Part shown: positions 43,501-50,974 of the stretch, piece by piece
How positions within the stretch are numbered: position 1 is the first letter of the stretch
Layout: the number at the start of each line of letters is the position of its first letter
Origin: JAGORL01 sp964372415
Lineage (GTDB): Bacteria > Patescibacteriota > Patescibacteriia > UBA9934
Assembly: GCA_964372415.1 (NCBI GenBank)
Contig: CAYJQH010000003.1
Span: forward strand, 1-64,000
Direction: 5' to 3'
Length of the DNA stretch: 64,000 nt
Translations under genes and position numbers: made by a program
Notes under the pieces: generated by a model
Seen by the model: the letters and a program-made list of their open reading frames with translations, nothing else
Databases searched by the model: none
What the model was told of the DNA's origin: nothing

Positions 43501-44226
43501 AATTGCCAAGTCACCGGTTGCTACAATATCGCCCTCCTTGTCGACGCGGAAAATTGAGGTGCCACCATCGGCTACACCAAAAATCGTGTCGTTCGCTGCC
43601 GAATCAACAGCCGCTGGATTGATGTAAAGGGAACCAGCCGAAACACCGGAACCTGACGGGTTACCGGTCACGACCAAGTTACCAGATGAATTGTAAGCCA
43701 CGATGGCCGCTGCCGTCGCGCCGTCGTTATCGGCGTCAAGACCATCGAGGGTTTCGGAATTCAAGGCGTATGGCGCGGCGACGATTTGTTTTCGCGGACT
43801 TAAAACCTCGCCAGCAACAGTTACCTGAAGAAACAAGGCTGCGTTATCGGCAAAAATTGCATCACTGATTGCGGCATAAGGTGTGGCAGCAGCGGTATCA
43901 CCCAAATTTTCTGAAAACAAACCGTCGGTCAAAGTCACGGTCCGTGCGGTCGCCGAAGCACACGTTGCAGATGAGTTCGACCACACACAAGAACCGCCCG
44001 ACGAGGCCGTGTAGAACTCAAAGATCATGCTGACCGAAGCGCTTGAAAGCGGTATACCGTTGGCATTCAATAATCGACCTTGATAAGTAATTATGTTGGG
44101 CGCTGAGGCGGCCTGAACGATCGGCGTCACTCCGCTCACAGGACCCAAAGCAAAAATACAAAGCGTCGCCAGCAGAAATCTGGCGACTTTTGTCGCGCTG
44201 AATTTAGACTTGAGATGCGTTGTCAT
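37597..44226 (-). CDS. Giant secreted repetitive surface protein
   Basis: About 2209 residues from the ATG at 44226, with signal peptide (MTTHLKSKFSATKVARFLLA..VQAAS). The N-terminal domain NIITYQGRLLNANGIPLSSA resembles the head of tail-fibre-like exported proteins. The middle 1200 residues are Thr/Asp/Gly-rich repeats of 130-200 residues; units contain GGVTTDLGNT (three times), ITGG(D/N)DWSI (three times), and DGG.TG.PD with LSVGAN or similar, probably a beta-solenoid. Near the C-terminus are two ADYAEFF/YDFAEMF domains followed by VVGVVSPNPG and IAGVISTRPG, like the Peptidase_G2 fold of phage fibres. The last 90 residues are a Thr/Ser/Glu-rich tail. Possible adhesin or S-layer component. 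Start overlaps the upstream gene by 23 bp. Confidence 0.85.
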   Translation of the reverse strand: MTTHLKSKFSATKVARFLLATLCIFALGPVSGVTPIVQAASAPNIITYQGRLLNANGIPLSSASVSMIFEFYTASSGGSCVWSNSSATCASATARTVTLTDGLFSENLGDTAAATPYAAISDAIFADNAALFLQVTVAGEVLSPRKQIVAAPYALNSETLDGLDADNDGATAAAIVAYNSSGNLVVTGNPSGSGVSAGSLYINPAAVDSAANDTIFGVADGGTSIFRVDKEGDIVATGDLAINGDDITSDGTLTIDSSGVVQLGTNDDLSLSGDLDITLATSGVGAENLTIDHTHAVDSSISVISLNSTNTAAADTGTVILLNIDNEDDGGATGTPDALLGLRHLDTNEAVATGILFDVAAGALTAAIDASDAEIVTALSVGANDLAGTTGNIDYTNFDVLGASGNITSAGDLALNGGDFTSTSATFNFLDAAANSTTLDIGGVTTDLGNTINIATNVTTADVITIGNSNAASTIAITGGDDWSITTAGVATVSDLVCTDCLDFDSFEDALDLDASTSIALDGAETFTVTNGSSANTVVNLTSTGDFVVQDGGATFFTFKDDATLDFTNTTATSGEVFMLDATALTTGNLLDIDTNALTSGSIANIRSSSAWSDNMFQFTASGAATGNIVEMFSSSATATAQALFIDFDNGNTNNDVFTLITDETTNSGTAADTTKARITASGEFLSDVGFTAGGASTRYRDGSIATSSVATFDFQDAAGASTTLDFGGVTTDLGNTVNIATNSTTADVLTVGNSNAATTVAITGGDDWSITGAGLATFGGDLTANDNVNFNFTTDGAQSENLAITVTHATDVSMTPLTMLMTDTAAADTGANYFIALHNANDGGATGTPDGFIILESADTNEIVANGITFGIDPGASLTTAFNASDDEIGTALSVGANEILGTTGTLNFDNFDVSSAGAITVAAGVGLDTNAGGALTLGDTNATSVSLCNSASCDTLTLGTNADADTITIGDALDNVSLADANWSISAAGAASFGTLAINDDVDFTFVTDGAASENFNIDVTHGTDVSLNAFVVAFTDTAAADTGSNNIMIIQNANDGGGTGVPDSLAVFTNSDTNELMVDGIIVQASAGGITDGIDVSDAELTNALNIGDNIFLGTTANIDFTNFDVVGSSGDVTTTGDLALNGGDFTSTSATFNLLDASGNSTTLDIGGVTTDLGNTINVATNSTTADTLTIGNSNAGTVITITGGNDWSIGATGAASLDAITTDGTLTLSGVSNDITTGTNETLFLVPNGSGDVVVNADSNSNLQVVAAASPGTNNDLLAITNSGFASFNSFDGLDIVLEAVGTAVSGQVANAINVSSLTPSGDGGDTFRALNIANITATGSDENAIEIGTGWDSDLVFADTSPTIEIAGTGTLSVTDGTNTLLSLADSGTSGTLSVSVINLANSGTASSIFVDPSGNTGSTVSSTLGGAVHIDNTGNIDFGLTVYTNLGATANQPIAHVFQDNTAFDVNVMSIRNDSTAATSSSLVITQDVVADATTAATSQALVINVNEAQNGDEVILIVSDADGTPDAEFRFENDGDIFGDGATYNAGADYAEFFRSNDPTLQDSYVVCRDRLNANSVKRCEAGNRDVVGVVSPNPGFVGNNIPGADGSLEDNPNYRIVGLQGQISTYTSAADGPINIGDAVTASSFVPGYAGRANGPSSIIGFALESISAGQGLIKIHVSPQWYAGQVLSTDGQVALLMDEVALTAVAQATAANPLQDSNALTFRGSAWDGSSAQTVTMGLVNKVIGPADSRLAVTNNAGVEVGAITQTGDFVLSGKFYPSGNGITQTNAYIFYDPTGVGYMRTNAAGWGTGSYDFAEMFPSKETLKPGELVVFGDGQEQVKKSGDEPYSDRIAGVISTRPGFLAGENRVGDYPVALAGRVPTFVTNENGSVAVGDPLTTSTRPGYAMKATEPGPILGYAMAEMTSNEGKIVAFIRPSYFDGNGSIAETPMAENIVSNLSSNVSNLNISGSLAMNGGSILGVSSIVAGNGLWKISENGDLETQGRLIQIVNSFQNERVETYAVASRETTVQLSGTATLVNGLVNVSFEQIDPKFNDVISPGSSYRVLVTPSGITGQIYVTDRSNGGFTIHAEGGASGVLVDWLVIAYHKDFEPLAQEPTEVQEAQDVLVTEVIPTDSETVQNETELTTNEPELVTSESQSATSEPNVTTPDPELTAPLETGEALTNSIQSESSETNTAVAL

Positions 44227-46699
44227 GAAGTTCGTCGAGCGTCCGATGAAGACCCACGTTGACGGTGAGTGGTGCCGGCTCTGCTTGAGTGGTAGTGATT
44301 GGTTTGATGATCTTTTCCACAAAACCGGGTTTACTAACACTCGCATAATACTCGTTCGGACCGAGCAAGAACGAATAACGCCCGAGACGATCTGTTAAGG
44401 TCGACTCGATAAGCTTATTATACCGCGGTTCAAAGAGCCTTATGACGGCGTTGCTCACAGGTTTATGCGTATTTTTATCGTAAACAATTCCCCAGCCTTT
44501 TGGCTTCTTCTTGTATACTAGTTTAAGCACCAGTAACAGCACTATAAATTGAATTCCGAGCATTGCTCCTGCAGCCAGGCTCGGGGCGATGATCAAGACG
44601 ACTATTGAGATTCCCAGTCCCGATAAGCCAAAAACAAGCTGGATTGTTTTTAAAAGTCGTTCGACAGCTAATTTTCGAGGTGCGTGAAATTGGGGCGCGT
44701 CAGACGGATCAAGTGGAATATTGGCTGTAACATTGGTTTTTTGCTCCGATACCTCAATATCTTCACCATGATAAACATCAAGATATTGACCGTCCGTTTT
44801 GATTTCGGCCAAATATTTACTGGGAAAGTTAAAACCTGGCTTTATTACCTCAAGGCGATACCTTCCTGGTTCAGCAAATACATAGAATCGACCTTCAGGG
44901 CTAGTAACGGTCGACTTCACAAGTCGATGTTCCGGCATACGGAACACGCGAATAGTGGCTAGACCTATCGGCACTTTAGTTACCGCGTTGTAAACTCGGC
45001 CAAAAGGGCGGCGTCGTTTTTTACCGAAAAGTAAAGCTGGCGAAGTAAAAATGTAAAAAATAAAAGGCAGTAAATTTGAAACCGTCGCGAGGAGGGCAAG
45101 CGATACCAAGGCGATTGCGGCAGCCAATGGAAGGCCTATTCTGGCGATTGCCTGGGCAAGGGGGGCGTCAAGAATGTTACGTAGAAAAGGTGGCTCGAAG
45201 GGCGTTTCATCTGGTGTGATTATAGGCACTAAAAGACGCTCAAGACGAACGTTAATAGTTAGAATGTTGTTTGTCACATTAACCTCAAGAGCAACATCCT
45301 CATAACCCGATTTGCTAACTATGACTCGATAAGGACCGTTCGGCGTATACCAACCAATTAAACCATCGTCACCTGTTAAAACCGGATTTTCCTGATTAAA
45401 AACAAAGGCTTCCCAGGCTACACCTGGCCCTTCTGAAAGATCATAAACGGTAACCACAGCTCCGGAAACAGGTACTACTTCGTCGTCAATAATCTCGTAA
45501 ACAAGGCCAGAATCAGCGATATCAATAAACACTGTGGCAGTCGCTTCTGTGTCATCAGCAAAATGCACAATGGTTCCAAGGGCGTCGTCAGAAACTGGGA
45601 CGGGCACCAAACCCGAAAACACGTTCGGCTCTTTAGTCGGTGAGAGTACGTATTGATCGTCACCTAAGACTACAACCACGCTTGTCGCCGCATCTTCAGA
45701 GTGAACAATAACTTCAACCTCAGCATAGGTTCCAGGCAGGACCTCTACCCCACCGTCGGCATCATCAAGGCGAAAGTCGTCAACTGCAATAATATCAATC
45801 TCGACCCGCGGTTCATCTATTAATTCATTATCCGTTTCCTCATCTTTGGGCCCGTCTGGTGATGGCGTTGGGGTCGTTTCTGGAAGAGGAACTGATGGTG
45901 GCTGTGGCTCGGGAGTTGGTTCGGGTTCAGGAATCGGCTCGGGAGTTGGTTCGGGTGTAGGTTCCGGTTCAGGCTCAGGAATTGGTGTAGGCTCTGGCTC
46001 GGGAGTTGGTTCGGGTGTAGGTTCCGGTTCAGGCTCAGGCTCAGGTTCTGGTTCAGGTGACGGGGGTGTCGGATTCGACCCTCCTCCGCCTCCCCCACCG
46101 CCTCCGCCTGATGATGTTACAACCACGCTCACCGAGTCACTACCAGCGCTCGTGTAAGGAAGGGGTATTGAGCCATCATTGCCTGAGGTTCCACCAAGCG
46201 TCAGGTAGTAAGTGCCGGGAGTTGAAGGATTCGTAATTCTATTAGCGCCAGAACCCGATGCCGCGGCGTTCGTACCAATTTCAACTGTTACCACACTACC
46301 GTTAGCCATCGCTCCCCCGTCCCCGGCACAAATGGTCAGAGTGAGGGTACCTGATGACATAGCTACCGAGGCCTGTTCAGCCCCAGCACACGTTGCTGCA
46401 GTTGTTAAATCAACCCCATCATCAGTAATGTCGACATCATCCTCAACAATCGAGCTCGTCGTAAAACTACTTGGAAAAACTAGAGTTATTGTTTCACCCT
46501 CCGCCCAGGCGTCGACAAGCGTAAAGGTAAATTTGTGATTTGCAGTTTGTGACGTAACAAGAGAAGTTGGCTGATCAGAAAGGCTATCAACCGCAAGCGC
46601 CATCACCCACACAGGAACAATTAAAAACATGCTGACTAGCACTAAAAGTGTGGTCAGCGACTGACTAAAACAACGCTGCGCCCTCCGCCCGTCGTTCAC
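44204..46699 (-). CDS. Membrane protein with Pro-Glu repeat and carboxypeptidase-regulatory-like domains
   Basis: An 831-residue protein. Signal/anchor helix (about 15-36), a Thr/Ser-rich external domain, a glycine tract SSGGGGGGGGGG (about 200), and a Pro/Glu/Thr stretch of some 75 residues (PEPEPEPEPTPEPTP..). Beta-sandwich carboxypeptidase-regulatory-like domains contain AVVTVYDLSEGPGVAWEAFV, GRVYNAVTKVPIGLATIRVF and GIVYDKNTHKPVSNAVIRLF, with hydrophobic segments at about 505-545 and 670-710. The Pro-Glu tract could span a cell wall, like PE linkers in Gram-positive adhesins. Its tail overlaps the start of the giant protein. Likely part of the same envelope structure. Confidence 0.8.
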   Translation of the reverse strand: MNDGRRAQRCFSQSLTTLLVLVSMFLIVPVWVMALAVDSLSDQPTSLVTSQTANHKFTFTLVDAWAEGETITLVFPSSFTTSSIVEDDVDITDDGVDLTTAATCAGAEQASVAMSSGTLTLTICAGDGGAMANGSVVTVEIGTNAAASGSGANRITNPSTPGTYYLTLGGTSGNDGSIPLPYTSAGSDSVSVVVTSSGGGGGGGGGGSNPTPPSPEPEPEPEPEPEPTPEPTPEPEPTPIPEPEPEPTPEPTPEPIPEPEPTPEPQPPSVPLPETTPTPSPDGPKDEETDNELIDEPRVEIDIIAVDDFRLDDADGGVEVLPGTYAEVEVIVHSEDAATSVVVVLGDDQYVLSPTKEPNVFSGLVPVPVSDDALGTIVHFADDTEATATVFIDIADSGLVYEIIDDEVVPVSGAVVTVYDLSEGPGVAWEAFVFNQENPVLTGDDGLIGWYTPNGPYRVIVSKSGYEDVALEVNVTNNILTINVRLERLLVPIITPDETPFEPPFLRNILDAPLAQAIARIGLPLAAAIALVSLALLATVSNLLPFIFYIFTSPALLFGKKRRRPFGRVYNAVTKVPIGLATIRVFRMPEHRLVKSTVTSPEGRFYVFAEPGRYRLEVIKPGFNFPSKYLAEIKTDGQYLDVYHGEDIEVSEQKTNVTANIPLDPSDAPQFHAPRKLAVERLLKTIQLVFGLSGLGISIVVLIIAPSLAAGAMLGIQFIVLLLVLKLVYKKKPKGWGIVYDKNTHKPVSNAVIRLFEPRYNKLIESTLTDRLGRYSFLLGPNEYYASVSKPGFVEKIIKPITTTQAEPAPLTVNVGLHRTLDELHDNASQV

Positions 46700-46710
46700 A
46701 ATTGCTTACA

Positions 46711-47604
46711 CTATACGCGACGGAATTGTCGCCAAACAAATAATAAAATGACAACGATTAATCCGCCTACGAGCGCCAAAATACGCCAAGGAAATAGTAC
46801 CACGTTTGTGGTCTTAAAAATTACACTTTGGCCATCGGCTGAAAGCAATTCAAGAGTAGCCGTGTACGGACCAATGTAAATGCCTGAATTAGGTTGCCAA
46901 TTAATCGTAAATACCCGACTCGTTCCGCCGGGAATTCGTCGCGGAATTTCAATCAATGGCAAGGCTGCTATATCTTTTCCCCACATGTTTGTAAGCACCA
47001 CCTGTCCTACAGGCTGTGTGGTAGCTTGGCCTTGATTTGTTAGAACGGTGATGAATCTTATGGGAAAAGTGCTTGTAAACTTCGGTGTCGCCTCAAAAGA
47101 CGAAATAGTTAGGTCGGCTTCCAAAACATCCCCGATGGTCATAAAAAACAAGGCTGCGACTCCTTGCCTAACCGATACGCCGCCGGTTACCTCTGCAGAT
47201 TTATTTTCTTGTTGGGCAATTAAGGCCACCGTTACTACTCTGCCTGATGCTTCGCCTTCCGGGCTAATACTTAGATCAATAGCTCTAGTGCTATGTGGTG
47301 TAAGTTCAACCCGTTGAGTAGTCAGTTCAAACCAGTCTTTCATATCTTCCGGAAGTTCAGAAAATACGAGGTCGTCAGCGCTTGATCCGAATTCTACGAG
47401 TTGAAGCGATAAATTATACGTCTCTGTTTGATTGTTTTCGTTTATTAAATGCAAGGTTCTGACCAATTCCGTGCCAGGATCAATTACAACGTCAGTTGCA
47501 TCTGGATCAAAACGAACTGCGCTCGCCGTAGTAGTCAAAAAGAAACTTGAGGTTATCCCAAGGATGCACAACAATACTCGAAATTTATTAGTAATTACCG
47601 ACAA
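46711..47604 (-). CDS. DUF916-like secreted protein with C-terminal membrane anchor
   Basis: A 297-residue protein with signal peptide MSVITNKFRVLLCILGITSS..ASA, an Ig-like domain with DVVIDPGTELVRTLHLINEN and ELTPHSTRAIDLSISPEG, a second domain around GVAALFFMTIGDVLEADLTI, and a C-terminal helix ILALVGGLIVVILLFVWRQF plus basic tail. This is the layout of DUF916/WxL-interacting proteins, which assemble surface proteins in Gram-positives. Its role here is inferred to be surface assembly. It overlaps the end of the upstream gene by 17 bp, indicating an operon. Confidence 0.78.
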   Translation of the reverse strand: MSVITNKFRVLLCILGITSSFFLTTTASAVRFDPDATDVVIDPGTELVRTLHLINENNQTETYNLSLQLVEFGSSADDLVFSELPEDMKDWFELTTQRVELTPHSTRAIDLSISPEGEASGRVVTVALIAQQENKSAEVTGGVSVRQGVAALFFMTIGDVLEADLTISSFEATPKFTSTFPIRFITVLTNQGQATTQPVGQVVLTNMWGKDIAALPLIEIPRRIPGGTSRVFTINWQPNSGIYIGPYTATLELLSADGQSVIFKTTNVVLFPWRILALVGGLIVVILLFVWRQFRRV

Positions 47605-48517
47605 AAATGAAGGTCAACGAATGGGAGTATGAATTACTCTGAATGCCGGAATCAACAGCTGATTTGAGAGTTAAAAAATCACGCGACTTAAAGGATACCG
47701 CCGATCGACTGGCGATTTGCTGAAGCGAGGTGGTAAAAGCAGAGTCTTCTGTATCAAAAGTTGATGAGGCAAGCGTAGTATCTGATGATTTTGCGCCGTA
47801 TTCTGTACTACCTAACGATACCGAGCCGTCTGTAACATCACTAATCACGGGTGTGCCAGCGGGTGCCCTGAGTTCGCCATCCTCAAGCACGAACATGCTG
47901 TAACCGCTAGGTACGTCAGATGTCACTTCCCAGCCGATGATTCCAGTACTAGCAGTAGTCGACGATAATGATGAGAGCGGCAGACTAGTACCCGAAAGCT
48001 CGTAGACGTAGTCGCTCACGCCATCAATCGTTGGACTTGATGAGCCAGTTGTTAAAAAATCGACGATTAATGTTGAGCCGCCAATTGAGGTAATTTTGCC
48101 TGTGGCCGAAATTTGACTTAGTCCCTCGTCCTGGACAATTGCGATGTAATCTCCCGTCGAGTAACCGGAGGTCGAAGTTACGGTTACGGTCGTGCCGGTC
48201 AGGGCTGTGGCTCCAACCTGCGAGTTAAGATCCTGAGAAAACAAGCTGAAGAAGACAGTTGGATCATAAATACCTGAACGAAAACCAGAATCCAAACGAT
48301 AAGATGCAGATGACGATATACCAGCAAGACCTGACTCAAGCGAATCTCTAAGTCTGTATGAGCTAGATGAGCTCGTATCTGAGCCGCCTGAATTAAGGGA
48401 ATCCCACTGAATTTGGTAAGTCGTTGAAGTCATGCTAGCAAAACCGAAATTTGGAGCAAAAAAAAGCAAACCAACAACAAGCACCGTAGACATCTTTTTG
48501 CCAATATTTACAGGCAT
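47588..48517 (-). CDS. Secreted Ser/Thr-rich protein, first gene of the surface cluster
   Basis: A 309-residue exported protein (start ATG 48517; 48493 or an upstream TTG are alternatives) with signal peptide ..MSTVLVVGLLFFAPNFGFAS. The N-terminal part has two SSYRL(R/D)S modules (SSSSYRLRDSLESGLAGISS and SASYRLDSGFRSGIYD). A beta-rich domain has GTTVTVTSTSGYSTGDYIAI, and the C-terminal segment is SFKSRDFLTLKSAVDSGIQS. No family firmly recognised. The spacing (17-bp overlap with the DUF916-like gene) places it in the same operon. It could be a minor surface subunit recognised by that protein. Confidence 0.7.
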   Translation of the reverse strand: MPVNIGKKMSTVLVVGLLFFAPNFGFASMTSTTYQIQWDSLNSGGSDTSSSSSYRLRDSLESGLAGISSSASYRLDSGFRSGIYDPTVFFSLFSQDLNSQVGATALTGTTVTVTSTSGYSTGDYIAIVQDEGLSQISATGKITSIGGSTLIVDFLTTGSSSPTIDGVSDYVYELSGTSLPLSSLSSTTASTGIIGWEVTSDVPSGYSMFVLEDGELRAPAGTPVISDVTDGSVSLGSTEYGAKSSDTTLASSTFDTEDSAFTTSLQQIASRSAVSFKSRDFLTLKSAVDSGIQSNSYSHSLTFIFVGNY

Positions 48518-48821
48518 AATCTGCTGAACACAATAAGTCGTCAACCGTCTGTTTAGCAAGCTTTTTTGTGGATAACTTTTTAAAAATTTTTTAATTTAAT
48601 TTGTCCACACTAGCGTAGACAAATTCTTTTGCGTTCGTGAGTCGTAAAACATAAAATATTTTTCTTAAAATAGTTTGTTGCCCACATTTAATCCACAGTT
48701 TCACATAAAACGTCGCAGCTAACGTTAGCATAATTTAAGCAATTAGCAGAAAACTATCAACAGAGTAACGTGGTCACAAACATAAACGTTATTTTTTTGA
48801 CGATTTTGACGATAACAAATG
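48518..48821. other. AT-rich spacer upstream of the surface cluster
   Basis: About 300 bp, strongly AT-rich, without a gene. It has one perfect DnaA box TGTGGATAA (48567-48575), a one-mismatch box TAATCCACA (48689-48697) and GTCCACACTAGCGTAGAC near 48601, but not the dense cluster seen at 62.65 kb. It presumably holds the surface operon promoter, which I cannot assign. Confidence 0.5.
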
Positions 48822-48944
48822 AAAAAATCTCATTAAATTGATTAATACGAGGCGTGGGGTTGATTTTTTCGAGACGTACTTAATGGTACGCTAAGAAAAA
48901 ATCGGGCCCCACAACACAGTAGTAAGCAATTTAATCAGATTTTC
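48822..48944. repeat. tRNA-flanking nested palindrome E2 (3' of tRNA-Ala)
   Basis: Left outer arm 48822-48840 and right outer arm 48927-48945 match at 17 of 19 paired positions; inner arms are GTGGGG/CCCCAC and GATTTTTT/AAAAAATC; the core is GAGACGTAC-TTAATG-GTACGCTAAG (48871-48895). The right arm reaches the CCA end of tRNA-Ala. The arms differ in sequence from E1, E3, E4 and E5 but the nested pairing and core are the same. Confidence 0.78.
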
Positions 48945-49020
48945 TGGTGGACCTGAGCGGATTCGAACCGCTGACCTCCGCAATGCGAATGCGGCGCTCT
49001 ACCAACTGAGCCACAGGCCC
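48945..49020 (-). tRNA. tRNA-Ala (anticodon CGC)
   Basis: Cloverleaf on the minus strand: acceptor GGGCCTG/CAGGTCC, D-arm GCTC..GAGC, anticodon stem-loop CCGCA-TTCGCAT-TGCGG giving CGC (codon GCG), T-arm GCGG-TTCGAAT-CCGC, encoded CCA at 48945-48947. Confidence 0.94.
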
Positions 49021-49125
49021 GGGCTGGCTATTAGCTGCTAGCGATTAGCGAGCCATTAGCTTTTAGCAATTAACTAACCACACTGTTTCACATGAAGCGC
49101 GGTCCCATATAACCGTTGAAATTGA
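49021..49125. repeat. TTAGC/CTAG-rich spacer between two tRNA genes
   Basis: Contains GCTATTAGCTGCTAGCGATTAGCGAGCCATTAGC-like degenerate repeats (49025-49070), the same style as the CTAG-rich spacers near 4.7 and 6.6 kb. No gene seen. Confidence 0.45.
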
Positions 49126-49231
49126 ATTAAATAACTTTTATACAAGGCGCGGGAAGTCGAGGTTGAGGCGTAGTTAATACTACGGTGAGGCCGAGACAGG
49201 GACCCGCAACGAAGTATAAAATTATTTAAAT
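49126..49231. repeat. tRNA-flanking nested palindrome E3 (3' of tRNA-Arg CCT)
   Basis: Outer arms ATTAAATAACTTTTATAC (49126-49143) and GTATAAAATTATTTAAAT (49214-49231), inner GGCGCGGG/ACCCGC, and core GAGGCGTAGT-TAAT-ACTACGGTGAGG (49165-49190). It ends 7 bp from the CCA end of tRNA-Arg. Confidence 0.8.
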
Positions 49232-49238
49232 CGGTTTC

Positions 49239-49314
49239 TGGTGCCCCCACCCGGAGTTGAACCAGGATCAAGGGCTTAGGACGCCCCCGTTCTATCCAAT
49301 TGAACTATGGGGAC
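49239..49314 (-). tRNA. tRNA-Arg (anticodon CCT)
   Basis: Minus strand: acceptor GTCCCCA/TGGGGGC, anticodon stem-loop GGGGC-GTCCTAA-GCCCT giving CCT (codon AGG), T-arm with GGTTCAACTCC, encoded CCA at 49239-49241. Confidence 0.93.
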
Positions 49315-49321
49315 AAAACAC

Positions 49322-49430
49322 ACCCAAGTTTGGCCACCTTCGTCGTCGTTCGCTCCGCACGACATCAACGCAAATTTTTTACGCTTACTCGTGATCACTT
49401 ACGCCTAGATTATGAGTCGTAAAACAATAA
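49322..49430. repeat. Degenerate tRNA-flanking element E6 (5' of tRNA-Arg CCT)
   Basis: Shares CCAAGTTTGGCCA, CTTCGTCGTCGTTCGCTCCG and a TTACTCG..CACT..CCTAGA stretch with element E5 (55727-55848), but the core hairpin is degraded. It lies directly upstream of the tRNA-Arg 5' end, as E5 does for tRNA-Arg (TCT). Confidence 0.6.
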
Positions 49431-49514
49431 TGTGATCTGTGTTATACTTTACAGTACGACCAGGCAGATTGTAATAAAAATTTACGAGCCGGTCAAAGAA
49501 TAAAACAGTTGAAT

Positions 49515-50630
49515 ATGAGCACGGAGCTTCTCGCGGTCATGGTGTCACTCGTTACTGCGATTCTCGTAGTACTAGTACTCATCAAAGTACGTCACACCTC
49601 TGCCCAAGTGTCGTCAAACGATACCATTCGTCATCTCTCAGAGCTCCGACAAGAACTTCAACGATTGCAACACGAGCATAGTCAGGAGATGCAGTCACAA
49701 CTTACGCGAGTCAATGATCAGGTGTACCGGGGTTTAAGCGATTCCCAAAAGGCGATGCAGACGCAATTCGCTCACACCTCAAAAATTATTGAGGACATCA
49801 CTCAAAAACTCACTACACTCGATGCCACCAACAAACAAGTGCTGGATTTTTCCTCACAGCTTAAAAGTCTTCAAGACGTTCTCAAAAACCCAAAACAACG
49901 GGGAGTGCTAGGTGAGTATTGGCTCGAAACCCTGTTACAAAATATTTTGCCTCCAGCCTCGTACGCCATGCAGTATCGCCTTGGCAAACATGACACAACA
50001 AACAAAGATCTTATCGCTGATGCTGTAATCTTTGTTCGCGAGCTGATTGTGCCGATTGATGCCAAATTTAGTTTGGAAAATTACAATCGAGCAATCGGTG
50101 AACAGAATCCCGAAAGACGCGAAGAGCTTGAAAGGCAACTAAAAGCCGACGTAAAGATACGAATCGATGAAACATCAAAGTATATCCAACCACAACAGGG
50201 AACACTGGATTTTGCTTTCATGTTTATCCCCGCAGAAGGTGTTTATTACAATCTTTTGAACGCCGAGGTGGGCAGCGGAGTCAACAGTCAAAACTTGATT
50301 GAATACGCCTTCTCAAAAAAAGTAATGATCGTTTCTCCAACCTCACTTTTTGCATATCTACAAACCGTAATCTTGGGGTTAAATAATCTTCAAATCGAAA
50401 AAAACGCACAGGAAATTCAAAAAAATGTTGCAGAGCTTGGCAAGCATTTGCGTTCTTTTTTTGAATATCACAGTAAAGTGGGGAAGAATCTTGCAACGAC
50501 AGTCAATCAATATAACGTCGCCTCAGGTGAATTTAAAAAAATCAGTAAGGACGTGGTAAGGATTACCGATGGCAATAAAGATGAAATTATCGAGATTGAG
50601 ATTGTCGAAAAACCGACATTAATTGAATAG
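49515..50630 (+). CDS. rmuC: RmuC-family DNA recombination protein
   Basis: A 371-residue protein: N-terminal membrane helix (LLAVMVSLVTAILVVLVLIK), a coiled coil (about 30-115), and the RmuC nuclease-fold domain with RGVLGEYWLETLLQNILPPA, DLIADAVIF, LIVPIDAKFSLENYNRA and FMFIPAEGVYYNLL. RmuC limits recombination at inverted repeats and is a predicted PD-(D/E)XK-type nuclease. That is notable in a region full of palindromes, although the connection is inference. A TATACT -10 lies at 49443-49448. ATG 49515 is preferred to the TTG at 49509. Confidence 0.92.
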   Translation: MSTELLAVMVSLVTAILVVLVLIKVRHTSAQVSSNDTIRHLSELRQELQRLQHEHSQEMQSQLTRVNDQVYRGLSDSQKAMQTQFAHTSKIIEDITQKLTTLDATNKQVLDFSSQLKSLQDVLKNPKQRGVLGEYWLETLLQNILPPASYAMQYRLGKHDTTNKDLIADAVIFVRELIVPIDAKFSLENYNRAIGEQNPERREELERQLKADVKIRIDETSKYIQPQQGTLDFAFMFIPAEGVYYNLLNAEVGSGVNSQNLIEYAFSKKVMIVSPTSLFAYLQTVILGLNNLQIEKNAQEIQKNVAELGKHLRSFFEYHSKVGKNLATTVNQYNVASGEFKKISKDVVRITDGNKDEIIEIEIVEKPTLIE

Positions 50631-50640
50631 GCGCAGAGAT

Positions 50641-50679
50641 AAAAAAACGCCCCTTAGCATTTGTTCGGGGCGTTTTTTT
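50641..50679. terminator. Bidirectional terminator between rmuC and rpsT
   Basis: CGCCCC (50648-50653) pairs with GGGGCG (50667-50672), with A7 before and T7 after. It ends both convergent genes. Confidence 0.85.
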
Positions 50680-50944
50680 ACTTCGTTGCTTTGTTTAGAC
50701 GAATGGCCGTGCGGCTTTTTATACGAGAGGCGGCATTTTTCTTAATAACTCCTTTAGTTACCGCTTTATCAAGAGTCTTGCCGAGGTCGCGGATAAGCGT
50801 TTTAGCTTCATCAAGCTTTTTAGCGTCGAGCAGTTTTCGGAAATTACGGCGCATGTAGGCAATGCTTTCATGTACCTTGATATTGCGCGCGGCTCTAACG
50901 TTACTTTGACGGAGAGCCTTTTTGGCATTTTGGAGAATTGGCAT
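50678..50944 (-). CDS. rpsT: 30S ribosomal protein S20
   Basis: An 88-residue, helical and highly basic protein with the S20 pattern MPILQNAKKALRQSNVRAAR at the start and KTLDKAVTKGVIKKNAASRI near the end. It binds 16S rRNA. The stop lies inside the terminator. It follows holA on the minus strand, a common arrangement. Confidence 0.95.
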   Translation of the reverse strand: MPILQNAKKALRQSNVRAARNIKVHESIAYMRRNFRKLLDAKKLDEAKTLIRDLGKTLDKAVTKGVIKKNAASRIKSRTAIRLNKATK

Positions 50945-50974
50945 AGCGTAATTGGCAATAAAGATAGCGCTAAC

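Noticed and set aside
45846..46080. Regular repeats resembling a CRISPR array
   Set aside because: They are in-frame codons for the Pro-Glu/Thr tract; no spacers of constant length and no cas genes. No CRISPR array was seen in the window.
48567..48697. Replication origin upstream of the surface cluster
   Set aside because: Only one perfect DnaA box and one near match; the 62.65 kb cluster is much denser.
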